The notes under the pieces were generated by a model, which saw only the letters and a list, made by a program, of their open reading frames with translations, had not been told where the DNA came from and made no database searches. Shown one piece after another: positions 26,985-35,328 of a stretch of DNA of 64,000 nt (positions are counted from its first letter, which is position 1; each line of letters opens with the position of its first letter). The stretch is taken from assembly GCA_016703425.1 (NCBI GenBank), contig JADJCA010000023.1, positions 42,863-106,862 of the forward strand, read 5' to 3'. Source of the DNA: Myxococcales bacterium. Its GTDB lineage: Bacteria; Myxococcota_A; Polyangia; Polyangiales; Polyangiaceae. The translations under genes were made by a program, and so were the position numbers.

Positions 26985-27935
26985 TTGAACGTCAGGTACG
27001 CTGAACTCGTGGTCACCGTCGTCGACGCGAAGACGCTTCCCGGCCCGCCGGGCGGCTCAAACATCCTGGTGGCTCCGCTCGATTCCGACGGTGCGCCGCG
27101 TACCGTTGGACCGTTTGCGATGGTCGCGCACATCAAGATGCCGACGCTCGCTCCCGGCGCATTGCCCGTCGACGCGGACGTTCGGCCGCATCCGCACATC
27201 GGGCTGACGGCCATTTCGTACGTCATCGAAGGCGCCATCACGCACCGTGACTCACTCGGCAACCGCCGCGAGCTCGGCGCCGGCGGCGTGGGCGGAACGG
27301 TCTCGGGCCTTGGCGTGGCGCACTCGGAGCGTTTTGAGCGCATCCGGTTGCACGGTGGCCGCTTCGAGATGTTCCAGATCCTGTTCGCCCTCCCCGATGG
27401 TTCTGAAGACATCGAGCCCAGCTTCTTTTTCCGAGCCCGCGAAGAGCTGGCGACCTCGAAAGGGGAGGGGGCGAGCGCGTGCTGGCTCCTTGAGGCTCCC
27501 CCAGGAGCGCCGACCTCCGCGGACGGGATGCCGACCACGCCGATCCTCCTCGCTGACGTTGCGCTCGAGCTCGGCGCGTTATGGTCAGTGCCCGAGGTTC
27601 CGGAGCGCGCTCTCTACGTGCTCGAAGGCGAAGTCGAGATCGGCGCCTCGCGCCTACGCGCGGGGCAGGTCGCTGTCCTCGGAGCGGGCGAGGTGTCGGT
27701 TCGCGCGCTCCCCCTGACTCAGACGAGGGCCGCGCGCCTCTTGGCGTTCGGCGGCGCGGGCGTCGGACCGCGGTACCTCTGGTGGAACTACCTGCACTCG
27801 TCGCTCGAGCGCATCGAGGCCGCGAAGGCCGAGTGGCGGCAAGGTCGCGCGAAGCTCCCCGTTGGAGACACCGAGTCGTTTACGCCTTGCCCTCCCGACG
27901 ACGGCCGCCCCCTCGTTCGCCTGAATCAGCCCTAG
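26985..27935 (+). CDS. Pirin family bicupin protein
   Basis: A 316-residue protein with the pirin signature in the first cupin: HPHIGLTAISYVIEGAITHRDSLGN, giving the His, His, His/Glu iron-binding pocket, followed by GGVGGTVSGLGVAHSE. The second, degenerate cupin lies at about residues 190-265 (RALYVLEGEVEIGASRLRAGQVAVLGAGE). Pirins bind iron and some have quercetinase activity; the role here is unknown. There is no ATG; TTG 26985 is used, with GTG 27009 as an alternative giving a slightly shorter N-terminus. The gene is alone, with a poly-G block upstream. Confidence 0.87.
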   Translation: MNVRYAELVVTVVDAKTLPGPPGGSNILVAPLDSDGAPRTVGPFAMVAHIKMPTLAPGALPVDADVRPHPHIGLTAISYVIEGAITHRDSLGNRRELGAGGVGGTVSGLGVAHSERFERIRLHGGRFEMFQILFALPDGSEDIEPSFFFRAREELATSKGEGASACWLLEAPPGAPTSADGMPTTPILLADVALELGALWSVPEVPERALYVLEGEVEIGASRLRAGQVAVLGAGEVSVRALPLTQTRAARLLAFGGAGVGPRYLWWNYLHSSLERIEAAKAEWRQGRAKLPVGDTESFTPCPPDDGRPLVRLNQP

Positions 27936-28038
27936 AGCCAACGAGAGAGCCCGTCCGCCGCTGAGACGATCTGCCAGGACGCGGGCCAAGACAGTCGCTT
28001 TTCTTCACCGCAGCTCAAAAAGCCTCTACGTCATAGCG

Positions 28039-29425
28039 ATGGGCGATCCGCCTGATGAAGAGCCCGTCGACGCGCTAGCGAAACACATCGAGTCGCTGTT
28101 CGTGGAGAAGCCCGCGCCCGCGTCGTCCCGTCGGCCTGGCCTTGCGCCCAAGTCGCCTGCGGCCAGCGAGGCGCGCCCGGCAACAGCTCCCGCAGCGCCA
28201 GCGGTCGCACCGGCAGCGGCGCCCCGCCCGGCGGCGCCTCGTCCGATGCCTCCGCGTGGTGGCGCTGAGGGCGCGGCGCGATTGGCCGCGCTCTTCGGCG
28301 GAGCGGCTCCGCGCCCGGTGCCATCTGCGCCGCCCGCGCCCGCGCCCGCGGTCGCGAAGCCCGTTGCGAAGTCGGCCGCGCCACCTGCGGCCGCGCCCGC
28401 ACCACGGCCGGCCACACCAGCGCCAGCCACATCAGCAGTGGCCGCCGCGCCGACCCCCGTCGCGGCGCCGATCCCCGTCGTCGCGCCCGCACCTGCCGCG
28501 CCCGCTGCTGCGACGGCGCCTGCGCCGCTCCCTGCCAAGCCACTAGAGAGCAAGCCGATCACCGTTGCGCCTGCCGCCGCGGTCGTTGCACCAACGGTGG
28601 CGGCCGCGCCCGCACCCGCGGTCGTCGTCGCGCCCCCGGTCGTGGCCGCACCCGCACCCGCGGTCGCCGTGAAGCCGCGGGGGCCTGCGGCCCTGAAGCC
28701 GCCGGCGGTGGCCGCACCCGCACCCGCGGTCGCCGTGAAGCCGCCGGCGGTGGCCGCACCTGCGGTCGCCGTGAAGCCGCCGGTGGTAGCCGCACCCGCG
28801 GTCGCCGCTACGCCGCCGGTTGCGGCCGCGCCGCAACCGGTTGCTGCGCCAGCGCCTACGCCTGCTGTGGCACCCCCACCTGCCGCTCCTGCGATTCGGG
28901 CGCCTGCGTCGAGTGAGCCCGACATGAGCGCCCTCGATGCGGGTTGGGACGCAGACGATGACGACGACGACGCGGAAAGACGACGACGAGCAGGCGGCGC
29001 CGTCCGAATCGCAATCGGAGCCGCGCTCGCCTGTCGTGCGCGAGCGTCGAAAGAGCGCGGCGGAGAAGGCGGCCGCGCGCAAGCGGAAGGCCGAGCGCCG
29101 CAGCGAGCGACAGAAGGCGCGGGCCACAGCCTCGCAGCAGAAGCAGAAGCCGAAGAAGCGGAAGGGAAAGTCGCCTGAAGCGGAGCCGGCTCGAGCGAAT
29201 GGGATGGCGCCCTCAAAGAAGCCGACGCAGAGCGACGCGGAGGTCAAAGCCGCCGCGAAGAAGTCGCGTGCCGCGGAGCCTCGCATCGACACACGTGACG
29301 ATGCCAGCCCCGAAGGCGACGTGACACCGCGGGCGATGGACAGGGGCTGGCGCACCATGGCGGTCCTTGTCGCCGTCGTGCTCGCGCTCGGCGCGGCGGT
29401 GTTCTTCTTGATGACGAAGAGGTAG
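28039..29425 (+). CDS. Pro/Ala/Val-rich tail-anchored protein, frameshifted
   Basis: The first frame (ATG 28039) encodes a short acidic head (VDALAKHIESLFVEKP) and about 250 residues of Pro/Ala/Val/Lys repeats, including several copies of a unit like VAAPAPAVAVKPP, then an acidic stretch (DADDDDDDAE). From there the coding signal jumps to a frame ending at 29425: DDDEQAAPSESQSEPRSP, a very basic Lys/Arg/Ala segment, and a terminal membrane helix (MAVLVAVVLALGAAVFFL) before the last five residues. Adding one A to the AAA at 28976-28978 joins the two into one protein of about 462 residues. A low-complexity cytoplasmic body with a C-terminal anchor resembles TonB/FtsN-like spanning proteins only superficially. 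The function is unknown. Confidence 0.65.
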
Positions 29426-29448
29426 CCGCGCGGGCACGCGGCGTGAGC

Positions 29449-30540
29449 TCAAAGCGCGGTGATGGTCTCGACCCAGACCTTGATCGGTCGATGGTCGTGG
29501 ACCGTCGCCGCCTCCGAACCCGACCCGGAGATCGTCACGCGCTTGCCGACGAACGTCCGAAGCTTCTTCTTTTCCGCTTCTGTCATCGACTGGGGCGCTA
29601 GCTGGATCTCGGAGACAGATTGCCCACCAAAGTCGCAGAGGGGCTTGTCGAGCTCCAGCGTGAGAAACTTCTCCATCTTGCCCTGGAAGTCGGCTCCCTC
29701 GCCGCTGGCCACGCGGCCGCTCACTCCCTTGATCGGCGCTTGGGGGTCCGTCTTGGGGACCTCCTCCCACGCGAGCCGAACGCACGCGCTCGCCGCCTTC
29801 TTGGAGGCACCGGGCCGCTTGGCCTTCGCCGCGTCTTCTGCCGTATGCGGTCGAACCTTCGCCCAGACCTTCTTCGCATTCTCCAAGAACTCGGGCGGCG
29901 CCTTCTTGAAGGATGCGTCGACGACGAACTCGCCCCCCATCGATTCCTGGATCCCTTCCGCCGCGCGGAACGTCGAGCCCCGCAAGATGTACTTCTGACC
30001 GTCCTCCACCGTGAGGAGCTTGAGCGTCGCGGGAGTGATGTCGCTCGCGCAGTTGAGCGCGTACGCAAACGTCAGCTCGCCAATGCCGTCCTTGTCTAGG
30101 TCGGTGACCGCCAGAGCCGCGTCTCTCCACTCGACGACCAGCTCGTTCTCGCAGTTGTCGACGCGGTCCTTCACCTGACGCAAAACCTTGGGCGGGCTCC
30201 CGGCGACGACGTGAAGAGCCTCCAGGCTTCCGCTCGTCTCGCCGTTCGCGGCCTTCTTCGCGCGCTCGGTTCGGGAGAAGACGGCGAGGTTCTCACCGTT
30301 TTTGTCGCTCCAAGCGACGATCTTGTCGATCTTGCCCGCGGCGACCACGCCGCTCGGCATGTCCGCCGCTGGGAGTACGCGCATCGCGCTGACCACCGCT
30401 GGCTTTGCGCCCGACGTCGCCGGCGCCGGCGCCGCCACCGCCGAAGATGGCGTCCCGCCAGGGGGCGCCTCCGTCTTCGAACAGCCGAGCGCGCATAGCA
30501 AAGCGACCGCGACGACCTTCACTGTGGCTTCCATCATCAT
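29449..30540 (-). CDS. Lipoprotein with C-terminal DUF4431-like domain
   Basis: A 363-residue lipoprotein. ATG 30540 follows GCGAGGAGCC, a good ribosome-binding site, and starts a signal with lipobox ALGC. The middle part (AVFSRTE ... LHVVAG ... VKDRVDNCENELVVEW ... AVTDLDKDGIGELTFAYAL) is of a type found in Gram-negative surface proteins and contains an Asp-rich calcium-like turn. The last 110 residues (LTLELDKPLCDFGG ... IQLAPQSM ... VGKRVTISGSG ... VHDHRPIKVWVETI) fit the DUF4431 family as I remember it. No enzyme activity can be claimed. It is convergent with the tail-anchored protein gene. Confidence 0.78.
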   Translation of the reverse strand: MMMEATVKVVAVALLCALGCSKTEAPPGGTPSSAVAAPAPATSGAKPAVVSAMRVLPAADMPSGVVAAGKIDKIVAWSDKNGENLAVFSRTERAKKAANGETSGSLEALHVVAGSPPKVLRQVKDRVDNCENELVVEWRDAALAVTDLDKDGIGELTFAYALNCASDITPATLKLLTVEDGQKYILRGSTFRAAEGIQESMGGEFVVDASFKKAPPEFLENAKKVWAKVRPHTAEDAAKAKRPGASKKAASACVRLAWEEVPKTDPQAPIKGVSGRVASGEGADFQGKMEKFLTLELDKPLCDFGGQSVSEIQLAPQSMTEAEKKKLRTFVGKRVTISGSGSEAATVHDHRPIKVWVETITAL

Positions 30541-30760
30541 GGCTCCTCGCAACGTCAACGACGGGCGCGTCGTGGCGCATTCCCGCCACTGCGGCCTCTC
30601 GCCCCTATACCAGCAGATCTAACGCACGGCATCGGCCACTCGGCAAAGGCCCTCTCGACCATGAGAGCCGTCCCTTGGCGGCGCGCACGCTACGTCGGGC
30701 CGTGACCCGAGCGGAGCTGAGTTCGCTCCGCTCGCGGCGAGCGCGTAACCTGCCGTCTCG

Positions 30761-31396
30761 ATGCTCGTCGCGCTTGAAAGTTGGCTGCGCCGCGCGCGCT
30801 CCGCCGCGGGGCCAACGACGGCGATCATTGTCCTTCGGCTCGTCGTCGGCTTCGCCTTCGTGCCGGCGGGCCTCAAGAAGGTGCTCGGTCAACGCTTCAC
30901 CGACCCCGCGAACGGTGGCGCCTTCCACGAGTTTCTGCACGCGTTCTACGCAACCGGCGCGTTCTATCGATTCGTCGGCGTCTTGCAGCTCGTCGCAGCC
31001 GCTCTCCTCGTGACGCAGCGCTTCGCCTTCGCTGGTGTCGTGCTCGCGCTTCCCATCGCGACGGCGATCATGGCGCTTTGCTGGAGCACGGGCGTCACTC
31101 CCACCGCGATCGTGATCACGCTGATTTGGTTCGCCTTGGTTGGAATGCTCTTGTGGGATGTCGACCCGCGCGCCATCGCCCTTCGTCCGCGGCCGTCTCC
31201 GCCATGCCCCGGCGTGGACCTTCAGCGGTGGCAACGTTGCGGGCTCGCGATGCTGGTCGTCTACGGCGTGGCATGCGCGGTCGAAGGCGGGGTGTATCGC
31301 CCGCGCGGCCTCGAGCTCTCCGACCCACGCTTCTACGTATTTCCGGTCATCATGCTCCTGCCGATCGCCACGTTGATCCTCGAACGCCGTCGGTAA
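30761..31396 (+). CDS. DoxX-like integral membrane protein
   Basis: A 211-residue protein with about six hydrophobic segments. The N-terminal part (TTAIIVLRLVVGFAFVPAGLKKVLGQRF ... FYRFVGVLQLVAAALLVTQRFAFAGVV) is characteristic of the DoxX/DoxD-like group, with the conserved Arg in helix 1 and Gly/Lys after it. DoxX-like proteins are linked to redox balance in some bacteria, but most have no known role. The last two helices extend the usual four-helix core. It is monocistronic as far as can be seen. Confidence 0.8.
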   Translation: MLVALESWLRRARSAAGPTTAIIVLRLVVGFAFVPAGLKKVLGQRFTDPANGGAFHEFLHAFYATGAFYRFVGVLQLVAAALLVTQRFAFAGVVLALPIATAIMALCWSTGVTPTAIVITLIWFALVGMLLWDVDPRAIALRPRPSPPCPGVDLQRWQRCGLAMLVVYGVACAVEGGVYRPRGLELSDPRFYVFPVIMLLPIATLILERRR

Positions 31397-31423
31397 CCTT
31401 GATCCGGCGCGACCGAAGTGATC

Positions 31424-31945
31424 TTAGGGAAGACAGAGAAACTGGCCGCTGCCGGCCGGCTCGTCCGTGGTCTGGCACTTGAGCGCGCCCGGGCACGTGA
31501 ACGTTGCCGCGGCCTTCTTGCACAAGAAGGCGCAGCCCTTGTCGCCCGCTGCGTTGGCGTCGGTGACCAGGCAAAAGGCACTGGTGCCTGGAGGTGCGTC
31601 GGCGCAGGCCGCGCTCGAGGTCTTCGGGCAGCTCTTGGTGCAGAACCCGGTCTTTCCTCCGGCTGGACCTGCGAGGCAGAAGAGGCCCGCGCCGCAGCTC
31701 GTGTCGTCGCCAACCTTGCACGGCGAGCCGAAGGCCGTTTTGGGCGCCGCGTCCGCCGTGCCGGCATCGTCGGAGGCTGCGTCGTCCGCGGCCGCGGCAT
31801 CAAGCGACGAGGCAGGCGTGCCGGTCGTGCTGGGCGCGGTCGAGCACGCCAGTAACAACGTGCACAGGGCTCCGACCAGCGCTTCCCGTTGCGTGAGGAA
31901 CCCGAGCGACGTGAACGACGCGCGGAGGCGATGAGAGAGGCTCAT
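31424..31945 (-). CDS. Cys-rich lipoprotein
   Basis: A 173-residue protein whose ATG 31945 overlaps the stop of the membrane-protein gene upstream (ATGA), so the two are coupled. A long N-terminal region leads to the lipobox LLAC, then an Ala/Asp-rich linker, then ten cysteines in a pattern (GSPCKVGDDTSCGAGLFCL ... GFCTKSCPKTSSAACADAP ... FCLVTDANAAGDKGCAFLCKK) resembling the small disulfide-rich modules common in myxobacterial surface lipoproteins. The gene at 32434 carries a related module. Function unknown. Confidence 0.78.
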   Translation of the reverse strand: MSLSHRLRASFTSLGFLTQREALVGALCTLLLACSTAPSTTGTPASSLDAAAADDAASDDAGTADAAPKTAFGSPCKVGDDTSCGAGLFCLAGPAGGKTGFCTKSCPKTSSAACADAPPGTSAFCLVTDANAAGDKGCAFLCKKAAATFTCPGALKCQTTDEPAGSGQFLCLP

Positions 31946-32355
31946 TGGACCCTCGCAAGCTGGGCCGGTGCCGAGGAGGCCGCGCTGCCGAGGCGAACGC
32001 GGTAGTAGGTCCACACGGCGTTGAACGTCGCGAAGACCGCGACGAAGGCCCAGGCGAACGGCGGACCGCCATCGAGCGCCGACCACACCAGCCCGAGCGT
32101 GGCCGTCGCCGACCAAATGATCTTCACGTTCAGCATCGCGCGGAAGGCTTCAGCGCCTTCGTTTCTCCCGAGGAGTGACTGGATCCCAATTCCAAAAAGC
32201 GCCGCCGCGACGAGCCTCGTCGCGACAGGGTCGACGGAGGCCCATCCGAGCAGGCCGAGGAACGAGCGAGGCGCCAGGAAGAGCGGCGCAGCGAAGACGA
32301 CATCCGCCATGAAGTGCACCACGAACCACGCGCGCAGCGACGCAGGAGGAGACAT
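31942..32355 (-). CDS. Four-helix membrane protein
   Basis: A 137-residue protein with four predicted membrane helices (WFVVHFMADVVFAAPLFLA, LVAAALFGIGIQSLLG, VKIIWSATATLGLVWSAL, FAWAFVAVFATFNAVWTYY). Small membrane proteins of this plan are common next to DoxX-like genes, but no family is assigned. The stop overlaps the start of the Cys-rich lipoprotein gene downstream, indicating an operon. Confidence 0.72.
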   Translation of the reverse strand: MSPPASLRAWFVVHFMADVVFAAPLFLAPRSFLGLLGWASVDPVATRLVAAALFGIGIQSLLGRNEGAEAFRAMLNVKIIWSATATLGLVWSALDGGPPFAWAFVAVFATFNAVWTYYRVRLGSAASSAPAQLARVQ

Positions 32356-32433
32356 GGGCAGCCTCTCGCACTCTCCGCAGTTCGCGACAAGTGCCAGTGA
32401 CGGGCGGAGGTGCCGCTTCGCCGGCGCCGGGTT

Positions 32434-32973
32434 CTACTTCGCCGGCACGCAGGCCGTGTAGGGCGCGAGGTTGCACTCCCATCCGCTCTCGGGGCAATCG
32501 GCGGACTTCGTGCACTGACGCGAACAGAATCCGTGCGTCTGCCCGTCGTTGCCCTTGAACTGGACGCACTTGCCGTCGGCGCATTCGCTCGACGCGGTGC
32601 AGTTGTCTCCGAACTTCGTGTTGCCCTTCGGCTTGTCGGCCGACGACGAGCTCGACGAGCTAGAGGAACTCGAAGAGCTCGACGAACCGGTGCTAGACGA
32701 CTCCGTGCATGGCTTGTCGGCCAACGGATCGAGATCACCGCCCGTGCCGCCACCCGTGCCTCCGCCGGTGCCCGACCCGGTCGGCTTCTTCGGATCACCG
32801 GTCTTGCCGGTCCCGTCGGTCGTCGAACCCGTGGTCTTGTCGCTCGACGAGCCGCAGTTCCCGTTTGAACCCCCAAGGCCTGAGCCACCCGAGCCGGTGC
32901 TCCCGCCACCGCTGCTGCACGCAGCAGCCACGAGAACCAAGAGCGCGCCAATACCCACGTCGAGCTTTCGCAT
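32434..32973 (-). CDS. Ser/Gly-rich lipoprotein with C-terminal Cys module
   Basis: A 179-residue protein. ATG 32973 follows a strong GGGAGG site; an earlier in-frame start would lack a signal. The lipobox is AAAC, followed by a Gly/Ser/Thr linker, a run of about 17 serines encoded by mixed Ser codons near residue 105, and then eight cysteines (NCTASSECADGKCVQF ... GFCSRQCTKSADCPESGWECNL ... ACVPAK). The C-terminal module resembles that of the lipoprotein at 31424. The linker likely lifts the module off the membrane. Role unknown. Confidence 0.78.
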   Translation of the reverse strand: MRKLDVGIGALLVLVAAACSSGGGSTGSGGSGLGGSNGNCGSSSDKTTGSTTDGTGKTGDPKKPTGSGTGGGTGGGTGGDLDPLADKPCTESSSTGSSSSSSSSSSSSSSSADKPKGNTKFGDNCTASSECADGKCVQFKGNDGQTHGFCSRQCTKSADCPESGWECNLAPYTACVPAK

Positions 32974-33100
32974 CACTACCTCCCAAGACGCCTGACCCGG
33001 CAGCCTGCGTCGCCGTGCATTACGTCTTGGTCGGCCGCTTCTACCCGAACGAACCGGGTGAACGCGCTTTACTCCCTGCGTCACGGCGGGCAGCGACGAC

Positions 33101-33835
33101 TCAGTCGTTGTCGTCTTGGTCCACCTGACGAACGTCGATCTCGAGCGTGCCGCCCAGGATCTCTGCGTAAGGGCGGCACATGGCGATCGCTTCGTCGGTG
33201 TCGATCAGCTCCAGCACCGCGAAGCCCCCGAGGAGCTCCTTCGACTCGGTGAACGGGCCATCGAGCACCCGCAGATCGTTGTTGGTGAACACGAGTCGCT
33301 TGGCTGTGGCGCTGGGCTTTAGCTCGAGCGTGCGAAGCAAGACCCCGGCTTTGGTCATCTCCGTCGCGAGGCGCGTGAGCTCAGCCTTTTGCTTCGGGCT
33401 GCGCGGGCCTGCCTCGGTAGTCGCATCGGCCTTTTCGATGAGCAGGAGTTGAAGCGGCGGGTTCTCGGGCGGTGGCGCGAGGCCGATGTCCCAAGGCTCG
33501 CTGACTTTGCCCAGCTCGATCTCGCCGTCGCCGAGGATCTTGCCGTAGCGCTCGGCCCAGCCGATGGCCTCTTCGCGCGTGCGCACCTTCAGCAGCCAAA
33601 GCGCGTGAGGCAGCTCGTGCTCGCCTCGGTAAGGACCGTGCTTCACCGTGCAGCGGCCGTCGCGAAACACGAGACGCGTGCGCGTGTCGCTGCCGCGGAG
33701 CCCGGCTCCATCCCTGAAGCGTCCCGACTTTGCATACTCACCGATGAACGCGCCCATCTTCATGACGACCTCCTTCGGGGGCGGCTCGCCGGCTTCGGTT
33801 CGCGGATCGTTCTTGTGCATGATCAGAAAGCGCAT
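33101..33835 (-). CDS. Tandem YCII/DGPF-domain protein
   Basis: A 244-residue protein with two YCII-related (DGPF) domains. The first spans about residues 1-105 (MRFLIMHKND ... RLVFRDGRCTVKHGPYRGEHE) and the second about 120-230 (QLLLIEKADA ... RLVFTNNDLRVLDGPFTESKELLGGF). ATG 33835 is chosen because GAGGAGTCC lies upstream. Only the second copy keeps the DGPF motif exactly; the first reads HGPY. Single-domain relatives are usually partners of ECF42 sigma factors, and one such pair is present at 53.8-55.5 kb, but no sigma gene is adjacent here. Confidence 0.85.
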   Translation of the reverse strand: MRFLIMHKNDPRTEAGEPPPKEVVMKMGAFIGEYAKSGRFRDGAGLRGSDTRTRLVFRDGRCTVKHGPYRGEHELPHALWLLKVRTREEAIGWAERYGKILGDGEIELGKVSEPWDIGLAPPPENPPLQLLLIEKADATTEAGPRSPKQKAELTRLATEMTKAGVLLRTLELKPSATAKRLVFTNNDLRVLDGPFTESKELLGGFAVLELIDTDEAIAMCRPYAEILGGTLEIDVRQVDQDDND

Positions 33836-34032
33836 GTCGGACTCCTCGCTGGGCCGGCGATTGCCGGTCACGTCTGAAGACGCGACGGACGAGCCGGGGC
33901 CCTATCGACACGGGGGTCGATCTTTTTGCAACTCGGCGACACTCTAGAAGATTCTGCGCCGCGCGGGAGCGCGGGAGTGATGCGCGCAGCTACGGCGAAG
34001 GCCCAGCTGAGACGCTCAAGGGGGCGGCGCCG

Positions 34033-35073
34033 TCAGTTGGTGATGACGACCTTCATGGCTCGCTGCTGCATCGCATCGCCGAACGTGTCGTACGCCTTCA
34101 TCGCGTCGGCGAGGGCGAAGCGGTGCGTGATGAGCTTCCTCGGGTCGATCTTGCCCGAGAGCACGGTCCGAAGGAGCATCGGGATCGCCTTCGTATCGAC
34201 GAGGCCGGTCGTCAACGTCACGTTGTGCGACCAGAGGCGGTCAAGTTCGAGCTGCACCGGCTTGCCATGAACTCCAATGTTCGCGATGTGGCCGCCGGCC
34301 GTAACCGCGCGCTGACAGAGGTCGAACGTTGCGACCACGCCGACCGCCTCGATCGCGACGTCGACCCCGCGGCCCGACGTCAGCGCCATGATCTTCATCA
34401 GCGCTTGCCTATCGCTGTTGTTGATGACGCTCGTCGCGCCGAGCGCCTTCGCGATCTCGAGGCGGCTATTGTCGGTGTCGACCACGATGATCTCCGCGGG
34501 CGAATAGAACCTCGCCGTCAGAATGGCCGACATGCCGATGGGACCCGCGCCGACGATGGCCACTGTGTCGCCCGGCTTCACGCGCCCGTTCATGACGCCA
34601 CACTCGAAGGCCGTCGGCAGGATGTCGCTGAGCATGACGAGCGCTTCCTCGTCGGCTCCGTCGGGAATGGTGTGGAGGCTTCCGTCGGCAAATGGGATGC
34701 GCACGTACTCGGCCTGCGTGCCGTCGATCTCGTTTCCGAGGATCCAGCCTCCGCCGCTCAGGCAGTGCGAGTACATCGCCCTCTTGCAGTTGGCGCACTT
34801 GCCGCAGGCGCTGATGCACGAAATGATGACGCGGTCGCCCACCTTGAAGCTCGAGACGCTCTCGCCGATCTGGTCCACGACGCCGACCCCTTCATGGCCG
34901 AGCGTGCGTCCCTTCGCAACGCTCGGGACGTCGCCCTTCAAGATGTGGAGGTCCGTTCCGCAGATCGTCGTCTTCTTCACGTGGACCACGGCATCCGTCG
35001 GCTTTTGGATCGTCGGCTTCGGTTTGTCTTCGAGGGCGCGTTGGCCCGGTCCGCCGTAGACGAGTGCTTTCAT
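34033..35073 (-). CDS. Zinc-dependent alcohol dehydrogenase (MDR superfamily)
   Basis: A 346-residue medium-chain dehydrogenase. The catalytic zinc site is visible as KTTICGTDLHIL (Cys) and GHEGVGVVDQIG (His-Glu), the structural zinc site as CGKCANCKRAMYSHC, and the NAD(P)-binding Rossmann turn as AIVGAGPIGMSAI. ATG 35073 is chosen with AAGGACG upstream; a longer N-terminus overlaps the kinase upstream region. It is closest in style to the Tdh/ketoreductase-like alcohol dehydrogenases that use secondary or simple alcohols; the substrate is not determinable. It diverges from the kinase gene at 35329. Confidence 0.93.
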   Translation of the reverse strand: MKALVYGGPGQRALEDKPKPTIQKPTDAVVHVKKTTICGTDLHILKGDVPSVAKGRTLGHEGVGVVDQIGESVSSFKVGDRVIISCISACGKCANCKRAMYSHCLSGGGWILGNEIDGTQAEYVRIPFADGSLHTIPDGADEEALVMLSDILPTAFECGVMNGRVKPGDTVAIVGAGPIGMSAILTARFYSPAEIIVVDTDNSRLEIAKALGATSVINNSDRQALMKIMALTSGRGVDVAIEAVGVVATFDLCQRAVTAGGHIANIGVHGKPVQLELDRLWSHNVTLTTGLVDTKAIPMLLRTVLSGKIDPRKLITHRFALADAMKAYDTFGDAMQQRAMKVVITN

Positions 35074-35328
35074 GATGGCGTCCTTGCTGTGGGGTAGCGC
35101 ACCACGTTGCAAGATTCGCACTCGCCGGCTCGCCGGCGACTTTTTGGGGAAAGTCACGTGGGCGAGCCGCGTTGGGCGTCGGCTCTTCGACTCCGAGTCG
35201 CCAAGTCGCACGGCCTCGTTCTCGAAATGCGGATTGCGACGAGGACGTGGTCACCGTGCTGGCCATCGGAAGAATGCCATCTTCGTGTTGGGCGCCCTGC
35301 CGGCGGATCGCTAACATTTTGGGTTCGC

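Noticed and set aside
32641..32700. Possible CRISPR-like or microsatellite array in the Ser-run of the lipoprotein at 32434
   Set aside because: Codons for the serines vary and there are no spacers; it is a protein-level low-complexity run.
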